Positions 34,150 to 46,116 of a stretch of DNA of 64,000 nt are shown piece by piece. Every line of letters starts with the position of its first letter. Positions within the stretch are counted from its first letter, which is position 1. Under the pieces are notes generated by a model that searched no databases, was not told the DNA's origin, and worked only from the letters and a program-made list of their open reading frames with translations. The position numbers and the translations under genes were made by a program. The DNA is taken from positions 54,619,791-54,683,790 of the forward strand of contig OZ010574.1 in NCBI GenBank assembly GCA_963932145.1. Direction: 5' to 3'. This DNA is from Acanthosepion lycidas. Its lineage: Eukaryota; Mollusca; Cephalopoda; Sepiida; Sepiidae.

Positions 34150-35078
34150 TGTGAATGTATGTATATATCCGGCATTACTAGTTATTACTAAAAAAAAAAA
34201 GTTAATAGGTAGCTGCGTTTGAATTGCTATTTATTTATTGTTATAAACTGAAATTAATTTATTTGTATAATTTACTTATATTCATTTATTTATATAGTAT
34301 TATAATATAAGTATATGTATTTATTTATTCATATTTATTTATATAATTTATATGTAATTATTCCCTGAAAATATTAGAACTATCAGTTATTTCATAATTT
34401 TATTGGTAAAACATTTTTTTAAATACGGTATGAATTTTTAATTAACATGAACTTTACTTTTATATCTCAAACTGCAGGGGATTTTCGTCATTATTTTTTT
34501 CTTTTTATTTTTTTCTCGATATTTGCTTGAAAAATATTTTACTTTTGAGATATTAACCCGAATAATTGTTTTCTCAATAATATTGAGACATTGGCATGTT
34601 TTATTTTTTTTTTTTTTATCTTTTCCTGATGAACATAGCAAGTGTCTACATTCGGTGAATTAAATTACTTTTCCATTGACATTACCCGGCTGCGCGTAGT
34701 TTATGAGAAACTGAATAGAATATTATTAATGGATGCTACGCAAGCCTTATGTTGAGTGCCTATCTATTTAAGTTTGGCCTCAACTGTTTACAAATACAGA
34801 CTAAGCGGTTTCCGTCATTGTCCTTGTCTGATGACTCTCTGCTTTAATATTTTCCTTTGCTCTGACCTTGACTTCCAGATTTATTCTGCTACCAATTGCA
34901 TTAGATAAATTTTAGATTTTTATTAAACAAGTATAGTTGTCAATTATCTATACGACGGATATTCCGAGATGAATAACGCCTATTTATTTGCAATGAAATT
35001 CCTGCAGATACCTGAAATACAGTTTGGATAGAACAAATCCCTGATGTTCTTCATAGTCCTCATCTTTGGTTCTTCATC
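34150..35078. other. No gene recognised
   Basis: AT-rich with A- and T-runs and TTTATTTAT-type repetition near 34220-34345. Nothing could be supported. Confidence 0.7.
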
Positions 35079-35171
35079 TTATATTGGTGTCGCCACTGCC
35101 AAAAAACATATTGACGTTTTTTGACGTTAAAAAATACGTCAAAAACCGACATTATTTTTGCACCAACCTAA
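35079..35171. mobile_element. MADE1-like mariner MITE, copy 5, damaged left end
   Basis: The right half is intact (AAAACCGACATTATTTTTGC then ACCAACCTAA, with TA at 35172-35173). The left terminus is degraded to TTATATTGGTGTCGCCACTG and no left TA duplication remains. Central TTGACGTTTTTTGACG indicates the long-arm form. Confidence 0.75.
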
Positions 35172-35659
35172 TATTACCCAAACTGTACTCATATCCACTG
35201 TATGATCTTCGTCACAGATCAGTAAGTGACGATGAATGTCAGTGAGTGCAATTTGTTCGAATGGAGAGCTTTAACTATATTCCTGATTCGTGCGTACATT
35301 CATGACAGACATTATTTTATAAATTTTTAACAAAGAGAAAAATTAATGGCATGGAGATTCATATGACGAACGTAACTGGAGGTATTGTTTATAAGCAGCC
35401 ATCCTGTATGGGCTTATGTATAAATACATATATTTTAAATGACTTGAAATCTAGTGGGAAAGATGTCTGGCGGTAATCAATACAATCTTATCTACCATAC
35501 TAACAAAATCCAGTTGTTTTTAATAGCTGAAAGAGTCGAGCCGCTTGAACAAAAATAGGCAACAAAACAAAACAAAAAAAAAAAATTGTACAGTTTATCG
35601 ACAGTTTTGACCAGGAATGTACAGAGTGGTCTGAAAGTCTTGTTACGCCCAAATAAAAC

Positions 35660-35911
35660 GTAATGTGAATAGAACAAGTAACACAGCTGAAGTTTCTGGG
35701 ACACATAATGAGGAAGGAGGGCCTGGAGAATCTGATACGAACGAGAAACAAGAGAAAACAAAGCGTGACATACCTGGCGGACTTGAGCAAGTGGATGATA
35801 GAACGTGGTCTGGGAGAGGAAGCAGAGGGAAGGAGCTTGTTGAGAGCAGCGAGGGATACAGGGAGCTGGAGAGCCATGGTCGCCTACGTCCTGAAAGGAC
35901 ATGGCACATAA
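35660..35911 (+). pseudogene. LINE reverse-transcriptase 3' end, frame intact
   Basis: A plus frame from about 35681 reads LKFLGHIMRKEGLENLIRTR, continues LADLSKWMIERGLG and ends SWRAMVAYVLKGHGT and stop. This is the extreme C-terminus of a non-LTR retrotransposon polyprotein. The stop is followed by an A-rich tail, ATAAAAATAAAAAAAGG. The copy is 5'-truncated to about 250 bp, but this last stretch has no stop, unlike the copies at 43.8 and 47.8 kb, so it may be one of the younger insertions. Confidence 0.7.
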
Positions 35912-36229
35912 AAATAAAAAAAGGAGGATACAGAAATACAAAGCACATGTATTGGATTCAGATTATTCACTTTCACTGATGCAGTCACACACCGAGAACG
36001 TCTGTATGAAGACCATCACTTTCGTGTCATCCATCTGAAATAGAAAATTACATTATGTAGGAGTGACAATATTTTCAGACCAACCGGTAGATCGTTTATT
36101 TATTTATTTATTTTTCAAAAAGTGGATAAATAACTAGTTTAAATGTATTTTTGCAGCCTTATAGATTGTACGTTTTCTGCCTGAAAACTTGTGGCACATG
36201 AAGTTTCGATGAAGATGCGAATTCTTCTA

Positions 36230-36490
36230 CAGGATTGAATGATTAGACACACACCCCAAATCTTTGCTCCGAGAAAGATTTAGTTTTTCTTCCCTTAGAC
36301 GACCCCGTTTTAAGAATTCATATATTATCCTTCTCCTATACTGGTTTCCAGTCAAGAGCTCAGTTTTCTGTATTATTACCCCAGAGTTGGATTGTAGAAG
36401 AACTGGATTCATATTTCTCGAAAGTAATTTAGAATTCGCAATCTGCTCGCCATTTACTCGTTCCTACCCGTTAACCATTACACCACTCAC
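36230..36490 (-). mobile_element. Possible SINE A relative, decayed
   Basis: On the minus strand: GTGGTGTAATGGTTAACGGG as an A-box-like head, ATATGAATCCAG, then CCAACTCTGGGGTAATAATA in the position of the family's CCAGCTATGGGTAAATAG core. Blocks are in the right order but heavily diverged. Confidence 0.35.
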
Positions 36491-36523
36491 ACGCACGCAC
36501 GCACACACGCTCTCTCACACACG

Positions 36524-36602
<79 letters not shown>
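36489..36602. repeat. Compound (CA)n/(CT)n/(TA)n microsatellite
   Basis: CACG and CACA repeats with two CGCTCTCTCACACA units, then (CA)n at about 36530-36555 and (TA)n to 36602. Confidence 0.95.
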
Positions 36603-36605
<3 letters not shown>

Positions 36606-36863
36606 TTAATTTAATTGGAAAACACAACATTAAGGGTCCATTGATTATATTTAATTTCCCGATGAAGATGTTTTTTTTTCATGGTTCCTCTGATCACATT
36701 TCCAAGCATAAAAAGTGGTTTTAAATTTACGTATTTTTTTTATACACTTTTGATGGGTAGTTTTCTGTTTTCTAATTAAATTAATATTTGCTCTGGTTAG
36801 ACATTGAGCTCTCTGGATTACATCTTCCTTGGGATTATCCATGCGTCTTACCAAACTTTTCAT

Positions 36864-36866
<3 letters not shown>

Positions 36867-36909
<43 letters not shown>
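36867..36909. repeat. (TA)n microsatellite
   Basis: Pure TA tract. Confidence 0.95.
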
Positions 36910-36912
<3 letters not shown>

Positions 36913-37075
36913 CAAATCGTGTAACAGCAAAATTGTCTATTTGTTAGATTAAGTCTTGAACCGTTTATCTTAGAAATGATTAATTATATCTTAATGGAAG
37001 TCTCAGTGGTTTTTCTAACACTATTGCACTGTATATTGATCAATAACTATGTATAATTGTTCTCTAAGCTTAACA

Positions 37076-37483
37076 GAAGAATCTTGATGGGATCGATCAT
37101 AAACGAAAATCACACGTTCATCATTAATTAATCATAACTAAGGTCATGAAGTATTGAAATAAAATTCCAATATATACCTATTATTCCAGGATCATTTTAC
37201 ATCTTATTCAAGATGATTTTCGTTCTCTCTAATCTACTAACCTTCTGTCCTGGTGCAACAAGGGGATTCACAGCTTTCACGTACGATTTCATTTTCAAGT
37301 TTTTTTTTCACTGCTCTATGGACTGTCATAGCTAAAACTTCTTTCTCATGTGCCAAACGTCTTATGGATTGAGTTGTATCTTTTGTAATTGATCTCTTTA
37401 GATCTCAGAAGAATGCTTGTGAGATCGATCATAAAAGAAAATCACATGTTCATCATTAATTAATCATTAATCATAGCTAAGGA
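37076..37483. repeat. Pair of about 75-bp direct repeats, 330 bp apart
   Basis: 37076-37146 and 37406-37483 share GGGATCGATCATAAACGAAA (GAGATCGATCATAAAAGAAA in the second), ATCACACGTTCATCATTAAT and TAATCATAACTAAGG. The second copy has an internal TAATCATTAATCAT expansion. Origin unknown. Confidence 0.75.
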
Positions 37484-37510
37484 TCTGATGCTCATAAATA
37501 AGTGCTGTAT

Positions 37511-37547
37511 TATATATATATATATATATATATATGAACACAATGTG

Positions 37548-37600
<53 letters not shown>

Positions 37601-37751
37601 CACATAATGTGTTTATATATGAACACATAATGTGTTTATATATATATATGAACACATAATGTGTTTATATATATATATATATGAACACATAATGCGTTTA
37701 TATATATATATATGAACAAATGTGTTTATATATTTCTGAACACATGATGCG

Positions 37752-37782
<31 letters not shown>

Positions 37783-37862
37783 GAACAAATCTGTTTATAT
37801 ATATATATGAATACATAATGCGTTTATATATATATATATATATATATATAAATACATAATGC

Positions 37863-37911
<49 letters not shown>

Positions 37912-37930
37912 CACATGCGTTTATATATAT
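37511..37930. repeat. GAACACATAATGTGTTTATA minisatellite in (TA)n
   Basis: About ten units of GAACACATAATGYGTTTAT separated by TA runs of varying length. The core ACACATAATGTGT is a near-palindrome, so both the spacer and the unit can fold. Confidence 0.9.
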
Positions 37931-39487
37931 ACATAATATAGCAAATATTTATATTAACTGCGTTACTTTGAATTATTACTTCGCTAATTATTTCGTAATT
38001 TATCACAGTAGATTAAACAGTAAATCCATTAGTGCGCTACTTAAATGAATACACACACACACATAAACTGAGAGAATGTGCGTGTTTTGTTCAACAGAGC
38101 ACGTGTCTATTTTGTTCAGAGCATGAAAAATTAACTTTGTAACAATTGAGGATTAGAAAAAATTAATAAGATTAGAAAAGTAATATTGTAATTTTTCAAA
38201 TAATCGAGATGTAAATATCGTTTACGACGTAGTGGAGGGGATAAGTGTTTTAACTTTTGGTAAAACCAAAATAGAAATGTGGACACTTGTTACTGTTTGG
38301 ATGTCAGACTGCTATTGATCTTTCAGAACGAGTGGTCCCCAAATTTTTTATAAACTTCGAATCTTTCTCGGATCCCTTGATGTAATTAGAAAAATTCCTG
38401 AAATATGAATTTTCTGGGGTTCAGGGATTGTTTCCTGTACAGTTTTCATAATTGTAAAACGTAAACGGAAGAAAGATTTTTAATTACCAAAAAGTACCTA
38501 GCTTTGTTTTGTTTTTTTTTAATGAAAACCAGTTTAATATTGTCATAATGATAATCCTTCACTGCAAAATGTTGCTACTAAGTTCTTAGCCTGAAACATA
38601 ATTATTAATTGGATTTTGATCTGAAACTTTTAGTGTATAATGCTAAAATTACATAACAGATTTTTATATAGTAATTTATTCAACCTAGATTTTTGATATA
38701 ACTACGTATAATATACTTACGTTCTTAGCATACCCTTGTCTATAATAGTGACATAGCAAGTATATTCAATTAGTTTAAACCCTTAATACTCGCCGTAAAA
38801 TCTGGTATTAATTCCAAACATGAAAGTAAAAATCCTGTATTAGAAAAGAAAATTCGTTATTATTTGTTAATTTTTTTATAGTTTTTTTTTTTTATCAACC
38901 CCCCCCCCCCCGTTCATACTCACCGGCCAGAAAATTATTGGGCTAATTTGACTATTTACATGCGGTTATTTGACGTTGTGTTCTGAACATTACTGTTTTT
39001 TCCCTTCACTTTTTTAGTTTTAGAGAGACGCTAATATTGAAATACATGCAATAAGACTAATAATGATGATGACAATGTATATTTAGCAGAAAGTGTCAAA
39101 TTATTAGATTAACGGTGGCTTGCAATTGCAAATTAATTAAAGGTCAAAATATTTAGGAATCAAAAGATTAAATACAATATTTTCGCGCAATTAATTCTAG
39201 TAAAAAAAAAATAATTCTATAAAGTCTAAGAAAGCAAGCAATTTCGATTAACTCAGATTCTATGTTTAATTATGAAAATAGAAATGCATAGGAAATGACA
39301 AAGCTAAATGAAAAAGGATCTTTTATAAAAAATGGCACTTCAGTTCAGGAAGGGATTGTTCATGCCACCCCCCCTCCTTTTTTCGCTATACGTTTATGCT
39401 CACATTTATGAAATGATAGTGCAGGGGTTTCCCCTTGCCTTCTTCCTGGTTAAGAGCACCAGTGTTTTCCTCTCTTTATGTCTACGC
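37931..39487. other. AT-rich DNA, no gene
   Basis: Contains a T-run followed directly by a C-run (38881-38911). No transposon ends or coding frames were recognised. Confidence 0.7.
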
Positions 39488-39596
39488 CGCTATTTAACAC
39501 ATAGCTGGGGGAGAATGGATGGATTCATGCTTTTCCCAATCATACTAGCGCGAAATAGCACACACCAGACAAGCTAGTAATTTGAATTCGGCCTGA
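39488..39596 (-). mobile_element. SINE A fragment
   Basis: GCCGCTATTTAACACATAGCTGGGGGAG carries the reverse of the shared core, followed by GATTCATGCTTTTCCC and ATACTAGCGCG, then TTGAATTCGGCC. This corresponds to the head and middle of SINE A in reverse. Confidence 0.45.
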
Positions 39597-39698
39597 TGAT
39601 TCCACTTTGCACTAAAATCCTGAAAAAGGATTAAGGCAAGAAAAATAAGGAATAATTTTGAGACATGAAATCAAATGGTGGATATTTATGTGAAAATA

Positions 39699-39762
<64 letters not shown>

Positions 39763-39764
39763 CG

Positions 39765-39801
<37 letters not shown>

Positions 39802-39936
39802 ATATATATATATGTGTGTGTGTGTGTATATATATATATGTGTGTATATATATGTGTGTGTGTATATATATATATACGTGTGTATATATATATATATATA
39901 TACATACATATATATGTGTGTGTATGCAAGTTCACT
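39699..39936. repeat. Interleaved (TA)n and (TG)n microsatellite
   Basis: Alternating blocks of TA and TGTG over 240 bp. It creates spurious Tyr/Ile/Cys/Val-rich frames on the plus strand and Thr/His/Tyr/Ile-rich frames on the minus strand. Confidence 0.95.
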
Positions 39937-40688
39937 TGTAAATCAACTGTGAGTTTGAATTGCTGACATTGTTTCTTGAATTTATCTTCCATTTTAAGAG
40001 ACAGATCAATGAGTCTCAACTAAAAGAAAAATCAAGGTTCTGAATAAAAATGCAATTTCCCAAAAAATCATAGAAACCTCTTCTGTTTGAGTAATCTTGC
40101 AAGTTTTGCCAGAAGCGAGTGATAAAAATTGTCTTTCTAAATAATGAGTTCACTTATTTAAAAACAAAGCGTATTCAAGTGTAAGCGTAAACACACACAA
40201 GTTATATATTGACATTTTACACATGTGTAAACAATGAATGAGTTTTCTTAACACACATACGTCGAAATTATATGCAGTAAATATATAGCCATAGCAATTC
40301 ATAAATTCAAGTGAGTATATGCACAACAATGAAAGCAAACTGAAATCTAAACAAACAGAAAAGTGTGAAGAGAAAGTGAATTCAGCCAAGAGGAAAAACT
40401 TGGAGACTCTTTCGATGTGATAAGTGTCACTTCAGTAGTCGAGCAAACAGCTGTCAGAAACATTTTGAAATTTGTCAAAATTTCAAACGAAATAATTATA
40501 TATATGTAAGCAAACAAAAAAAAAACATGAATTAGAATAACAGTGGAAACAAAAATAAATATTAAAGCGTAATGAATATATGGATTGGATGGAATACTAG
40601 CTTGAGGTTTTTGTAATTTTATTTATTTTTTTATTCGGTATTTTCTCTTGCCTCATTTGTTTACAACATCTGAAATTCAAGGTAAATA

Positions 40689-40760
40689 TTAGGTCGGTGC
40701 AAAAATAATGTCGTTTTCTCACATCGTAACATATGCGACATTATTTTTGCACCAACCTAA
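40689..40760. mobile_element. MADE1-like mariner MITE, copy 6 (72 bp)
   Basis: Ends TTAGGTCGGTGCAAAAATAA and TTTTTGCACCAACCTAA, TA at 40687-40688 and 40761-40762. Inner arm GTCGTTTTCTCACAT, same subtype as the copy at 23937. Shortest copy. Confidence 0.85.
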
Positions 40761-41381
40761 TAGAATTTTTAAAACATTACTTTTCTTGTAAACAAATTTT
40801 CATCTCTTGATTTTTTTTTTTTTTTTTTTTTTTTTTTCCTTCTCCAAGTTCGTTTAGTTTCGGAGCCTTTTTATTCTCTATTCATTTATATCTGTATTCG
40901 TTGGCCCTCAGCTTCGTTTTACTTGTTTGATTCCTCTTTCTATAAAATCAACAGAACGATTCTCATTTCGCAGGCTCGCTTCTCTCGTTACTCGCACTCT
41001 TTCTGTCAATGTCGCTTGTCCTTTGGCTTTCTCTCCTTTTACTCTTCTTTTTTTTTTTTTGCTCTCTTTCTTTCTTTCTTTCTTTCAGCGTTCTCCCCTT
41101 AAAAGAAAAAAATAAAATCATAAACAACATCGGTATTGAGATCTTAGATAATTTTCAAAATATTTCACAATATGGTAGTGTTCTCTCAAATGTTAAAGTA
41201 TAAACTACTCAGAGAAAACTTAAGCCTTCCGCTTTTCATCTCAACATATGTACAGTCATGTAATATGGTAAAGAGACGCGAAGAATCACAAAAGACGAAC
41301 CACAATAATCTAACTAACATTCAACATCGCCAGTATAAAATAAAAGGAATATATTTAAAGTTATAATTAAGTTTCAAACTA

Positions 41382-41614
41382 CAGGGTGCTCCACAAAAAA
41401 AAAAAAAAAATTAAATTTATTATATAATGAAAAAAAGAATTAACTAATATATAAAAAAAAAATAACTTTTTAGTTTGAACACCACATCTAACATTTTTGT
41501 TTTGTTGTAAGCTACAAAATTTCATTCGTTTGCTTTTGTTTAAAATAAATGTGACAAACATTCCAACAATTGAATAAAATATACTAAATTTACTGTTTTC
41601 AATAGGACACTCTG
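41382..41614. mobile_element. Mariner-like MITE (233 bp)
   Basis: Left end CAGGGTGCTCCACAAAA; the complement of the right end is CAGAGTGTCCTATTGAA. TA lies at 41380-41381 and 41615-41616. The CAGGGTGTCC style is common among mariner termini. Interior A/T-rich and non-coding. Confidence 0.5.
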
Positions 41615-41633
41615 TATAAAAATTAATTTAAAA

Positions 41634-41921
41634 CGGTGGAGTAATGGATAGCGGCTCTGATTGAGGAATCGGAGAGGTGAGTTCGAATTACAGGCGAATA
41701 CATTATATTCACTTACGCGCTAATATACTTGAGGAAGCTATGAATCCTCTTCTCTCTCCAGCTATGGGGAAAATAGCAGGACAAACAGGGTTCTATAGCC
41801 TTGGATGGCAACTGGTCTACTGCGAAAAGAAATGGCAACTTACTACGGGAAAAAATCTGCGTCGTAGGTCATGTATCGAAAGATACATGATCGCCTAAGC
41901 ATGTGTCACGCATGGCTCATG
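41634..41921 (+). mobile_element. SINE A, short form, complete
   Basis: Head GGTGGAGTAATGGATAGCGG with B-box GAGTTCGAATTAC, ATATTCACTTACGCGCTAAT, core CCAGCTATGGGGAAAATAGC (about 41759), GGTTCTATAGCCTTGGATGG, and an end with the perfect palindrome CATGTATCGAAAGATACATG followed by GTGTCACGCATGG. It starts 20 bp after a mariner MITE. Confidence 0.75.
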
Positions 41922-42199
41922 ACTGAATAGTTTATTTGTATTTTCATCTTTTACAATAGGACTCATCTTTTGTGATGACGTTTTGGCGCTTGTGCTATTC
42001 GATCTTATTCCTATTTATCGATATTTGTAACCATTAGAGAATCGTTGACTCTTTTATTCACTGTACAGACATAGATTGTTCCCGCTTCGTTGTCCAAATC
42101 TAAATGCATTTCGTCTTGGTTGATCCAAGGAAATCGGAATAAAAACAATCCAATCCCATTGATTATAGAAAGGGTTCATTTCTGAATTTCTTCAATGTT

Positions 42200-42300
42200 A
42201 TCCAGATCGCAGACATCAGAAGCAGCTTCGAGAGTAAACGGTCGAAATGTTGTGATTGTAGCAATAACTATGAGGACATATGCCCGAAGGAAGGAGAAAT
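42200..42300 (+). mobile_element. SINE C 3' fragment, decayed
   Basis: AAACGGTCGAAATGTTGTGA and GCAATAACTATGAGGAC correspond to CGAAACGTTGTGAATATGGC and AATGAAGATGAGGAT of SINE C. Confidence 0.4.
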
Positions 42301-42666
42301 AAATAACTTCTCCATCTTTATATATTCGTACAGAAATTGTATTCTCACATCTAAAACGACATCAAACATTTTGCTGGTCAGTTTATGACAATGTTTAATC
42401 AATCTATTCTCGTGATACTTTTGGGAATATATCTGTATATGCCTAGAAACATTTACTTACTCTGACTTAAATTTCGCAATGCCTGGACAATATATGAACG
42501 AACAGAGCCATATGGATAGGTATTTAAATGCGATCCAGTTTCTTCAGACTAAACACCTATTGAGAAATACATATGCCTTCCGTTTGTATATGGCTGCTAT
42601 TAGCATAGTGAAAAACCGTTATTTCTTATTTTTTGTTCTTTTCTCTCTCTCTCTCTCTCTCTCTTT

Positions 42667-42700
<34 letters not shown>

Positions 42701-42702
42701 TG

Positions 42703-43020
42703 AGTCTGTAACAAGCAGAGCAAAGGCCGCACGGATTTTATATCACTTTACATGCAGTTTAGAATGTGTCATTTTGGGTTTTGTAATAGAGAAACAAGAG
42801 ACGCTCTATCTCGATTTCAACGCGATCCATACCCCGGCAGTTCCCGCGTTTTTCGCCCCCTCAATTGATACCCATCTCTATGCCTCCCGCATAGCTTCGT
42901 GTCTATCATTCCATTATATTATTCATCCGATACATGTTTCTCTTTCCTTCTGTCATTTCCGCTCTGTCTCTCACTTTTTTTTTTCCTTCTCCCTCTCGTT
43001 CAATTTTTGTCTTGTACATT
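42703..43020. other. GC-elevated region with an open plus frame
   Basis: Downstream of (CT)n and a T-run, one plus frame stays open to 43020 and includes SRAKAARILYHFTCSLEC and PAVPAFFAPSIDTHLYAS. No start codon in good context and no known domain. The upstream part of the frame is poly-Phe from the T-run. It may be chance. Confidence 0.2.
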
Positions 43021-43315
43021 AAGAGGCAAGAGGACTGAAACTGTCTTTATATTCCTTGTGAGATAGCTATGAGATTTTACTAAACACCGTTTCCTCACTT
43101 AATTTAATTTAAAGCAATAAATCTGTATTCTATGTCGGATTAGCGAACATAAAATATTCAGAACATTAATTCTCAGATAATTACTACCAATTATAGGTTT
43201 TCAAGAATTTATTTTAAATCCGAAGTTGCATTGGAAGAGCCAAAGTTGCCTTTAAAAATTAGATAAAATACCGAAAAATTTGGTTAAAAACAAAGAAAAG
43301 TTCTAAACTTCGTTT

Positions 43316-43530
43316 GTGCCATGAGTGATACACGCTAGGCGATCATGTATATTTCGATACATGACTGACGAGGCAGTTTTTCCCCGTAGTAGGTTGCCAT
43401 TTATTTCTGCGGTACACCAGTTGCCATCTAAGGCTATAGAACCCAGTCTGTCCTGCTATTTATCCATAGCTCGAGGGAGAAGAAGAGGATTTGTACTTTT
43501 CCAAAGAGTATTTACGCGTAAGTGAATATC
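43316..43530 (-). mobile_element. SINE A, short form, first of a tandem pair
   Basis: In plus orientation: GTGCCATGAGTGATACAC, CATGTATATTTCGATACATG, GGCAGTTTTTCCCCGTAGTA, CTATTTATCCATAGCT (reverse core) and TTTACGCGTAAGTGAAT. The tRNA head is missing. Confidence 0.7.
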
Positions 43531-43540
43531 AGTCAGTTAT

Positions 43541-43800
43541 GTGCCATGCGTGATACACGGTTAGGCGATCATGTATCTTTCAATACATGACTGTCGAGGC
43601 AGTTTTTACCGCAGTAGGTTGCCATTTCTTTCTGCGTTAGACCAGTTGCTATCTAAGTCTAGAGAACCCGGTCTGTCCTGCGATTTGCCCATAGCTGGTG
43701 GGGAGAAGAAGAGGATTATACTTTTCCCAATGGTATTAGCACGTAAGTGAATGCAATGAATTTGACTGGAATTCGAACTCGGCTCTCCGATTCCTCAGAC
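43541..43800 (-). mobile_element. SINE A, short form, second of a tandem pair
   Basis: Same block order starting GTGCCATGCGTGATACACGG ten bp after the first copy, reaching further into the head: GAATTCGAACTCGGCTCTCC. Both copies point the same way, so they probably arose by tandem duplication or by insertion into a like element. Confidence 0.7.
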
Positions 43801-43804
43801 CTTT

Positions 43805-44320
43805 TATATGGCAGTGAGTACTCGATTTTCACACACACACTGTGGGGATTTAAAGCAGCAGAGATGTGGTTCTACAGAAGGATTCTGAGAATGTTTTGGA
43901 CAGAACACGCGAAGGAGCAATGCGAAAGTGTTATGTAAACGAAAAGTTATTTGTACATAGAATTAGAAAGAGTTGAAATTTCTGTAAGACATGAAGAAGA
44001 GGGCTCGGAGACGTCCTGAAGTTAAGTGGAATTCATTGCAACTTGTGTCAACGGACGACAGAATATGGACTGCGAATGGTAGTAAGGAGATAAACATTGT
44101 TTAAAGCTACAAAGATAGGAAGTTGTGGAGATCCAGGTTCGACCACGCCCTGAAGAAACACTGCAAAAAAAGATGGCGATGTACGTAAAGAAAGACAACT
44201 CCTATCGCTTTGCAAATATATATATATTTTTAGTGCGTGTGTCTGTTTGAGGCTACAAAAAATAGGACGTTGTGGAGAGCCGGGATAATCCACGTTCTGA
44301 AGGGACATGGCACATAAAGA
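43805..44320 (+). pseudogene. LINE reverse-transcriptase C-terminal fragments, broken
   Basis: 43840-43938 reads KAAEMWFYRRILRMFWTEHA, the block near the C-terminus of endonuclease-reverse transcriptases. Later stretches have stops. Two partial repeats of the last coding block follow: about 44103-44160 (DRKLWRSRFDHALKKHC in one frame) and about 44250-44318 (VLKGHGT-like, then stop and CACATAAAG). Thus the 3' end seems to be present twice. Confidence 0.6.
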
Positions 44321-44406
44321 ATTTTCATTTCAGAGAAACGTGACTTAACCAAAATTATCATATTTGATTCTGTTGTAACTATTTGGTTATTATATATTTT
44401 ATCCAG

Positions 44407-44720
44407 TTTTTCTTTCTTTCTTTTTTCTTTCTTTCTTTTTTCTTTCTTTCTTTTTTCTTTCTTTCTTTTTTCTTTCTTTCTTTTTTCTTTCTTTCTTTTT
44501 CCCTTTCTTTCTTTTTCTTTTTCCCTTTCTTTTTTTCCCTTTCTTTCTTTTTCCCTTTCTTTCTTTTTCCCTTTCTTTCTTTTTCCCTTTCTTTCTTTTT
44601 CCCTTTCTTTCTTTTTCCCTTTCTTTCTTTTTCCCTTTCTTTCTTTTTCCCTTTCTTTCTTTTTCCCTTTCTTTCTGCTTTTTATTGACTTGTCCTTTCT
44701 TTTTTCTTTTTTCTTTTCAG
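44407..44720. repeat. Long polypyrimidine (CTTT)n tract
   Basis: About 310 bp with almost only C and T on the plus strand. First CTTTCTTTTTT units, then CCCTTTCTTTCTTTTT units with a period near 17 bp. The minus strand is (GAAA)-rich and yields a spurious Lys/Glu/Arg frame. Confidence 0.95.
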
Positions 44721-44739
44721 TTATACCCGTTAGCATCCC

Positions 44740-45660
44740 CTCTTTTGCAATTGCATTCAGCTAAACACTTCTTTTATTTTCGAAACTTTCAGTTATTTCT
44801 TCGTTCTTCGTATGCTTAATTTAGTCTCTTTCTTCCATTCCATGCTTGTCAATCCACAGCCAGCAAGCAACACCTAACATGTCGACATTTTCTGGTCACG
44901 CTATTTAGAAATACGTGTCACACTCGGTTTCCTGAATGTATAACGTGTCATAACATAGGATTAACAAGACTGTCACTCGTAATGTGTGTTACAAGCAATG
45001 CGGAATATGTCACGAGTCCATGTAACGCAAGAAGGAAACTTAGGAAGGCAAAACACCTTAACCCAAATATAGATTGTCTAAAATATGATCTTTTCATACA
45101 CATTTATGAGTCTGTGCTTCATATTTATTTCTGAACCTAGTTAAATTAAGAGTTTTGTGTACCTAGTTTATTATTTCATTTGTTCGTCGCGTAAATTATC
45201 GGCGTGGAAAACGAAATCTACGAGCAGAGTTAATGTTCCGAACAACAGGTTGCGTTCATTTTCGCATAAATAGCAAAGGGTACGCTGGTTTTCTCTAGTT
45301 TTGAATAGAAACCAATTTAAGGGTAGGAAAATTTTGAATTTCAGACTGTGAAGAAGAAAATAGGAAAACAGCGTAATTTTACTAAAAATGTATGACATTT
45401 CATCGACAGTAAATACAAGGAAACTGTGGAAAGCCATGACCATCTAATTCCTAGAGCCATTGCCCTTGTCAACAAAAACGTTATTATTAGTATTTTTGAG
45501 TCGCTTTTGTAAATGCATGAATATGATAAGTTATATTTTTGTTAATTTTGTTTAAGGTTTAAATATAAACTTATTTTATTGTTTTTTGAGGTTATTAACT
45601 CGTGCACATGCATACATGCATAGACACACACACGCGCGCGCGCACAATGACACATATACA
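44740..45660. other. No gene recognised; (CG)n near the end
   Basis: Mostly unremarkable. At 45624-45645 there is ACACACACACGCGCGCGCGC, an alternating purine-pyrimidine run with Z-DNA potential. Confidence 0.7.
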
Positions 45661-45667
45661 TACATAA

Positions 45668-46067
45668 GGAGGCACGGTGAAGTAAAGGATAGCGTTTCGG
45701 ATTGAAGAATGGGAGAGCCGAGTTCAAATTCCAGTCGAATCCATTACATTCACTTACGTGCTAATATTCTTGGGAAAGGTATAAATCCTCTTCTTTTCTC
45801 CCTATCTATGGGTAAATAGCAGTACAGACTGGGTTGATTTGGATGGCAACTGGTCAAGGAGAAAGACAACTCTGAGTTCAAACCTGGGCATGGTCGTTTC
45901 GGGACCTTGTGGCACACGGTGCACCCGGTCTCTGTATTCGGCTCTTTAAAAATGTGGCTGCACAATACCATCAATTCTATAATCAAATGATTTGTGCAGG
46001 TGGTCTGGTTGTCCGTTTCTAGGAACTGAGTTGCTTGACACTCATACGTCGAAAACGACTGGAGAGC

Positions 46068-46069
<2 letters not shown>
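45668..46069 (+). mobile_element. SINE A, long form, complete (402 bp)
   Basis: Head GGCACGGTGAAGTAAAGGAT with B-box GAGTTCAAATTCCAG, CATTCACTTACGTGCTAATA, core CTATCTATGGGTAAATAGCA, then GGGACCTTGTGGCACACGGT, TAATCAAATGATTTGTGCAG, GTCTGGTTGTCCGTTTCTAG and the 3' end CATACGTCGAAAACGACTGG. Directly followed by (TA)n (46073-46113), which may have grown from its tail. Confidence 0.8.

Positions 46070-46072
<3 letters not shown>

Positions 46073-46113
<41 letters not shown>
46073..46113. repeat. (TA)n microsatellite after SINE A
   Basis: Pure TA tract that starts at the 3' end of the long-form SINE. Confidence 0.95.

Positions 46114-46116
<3 letters not shown>

Noticed and set aside
35492..35948. 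Minus-strand frames of 149, 125 and 101 codons
   Set aside because: Antisense shadows of the LINE 3' end on the plus strand, which has recognisable protein similarity.
39631..40019. Overlapping frames of 70-105 codons
   Set aside because: All are readings of interleaved TA/TG microsatellites.
44230..44736. 168-codon Lys/Glu/Arg-rich minus-strand frame
   Set aside because: Complement of the polypyrimidine microsatellite.
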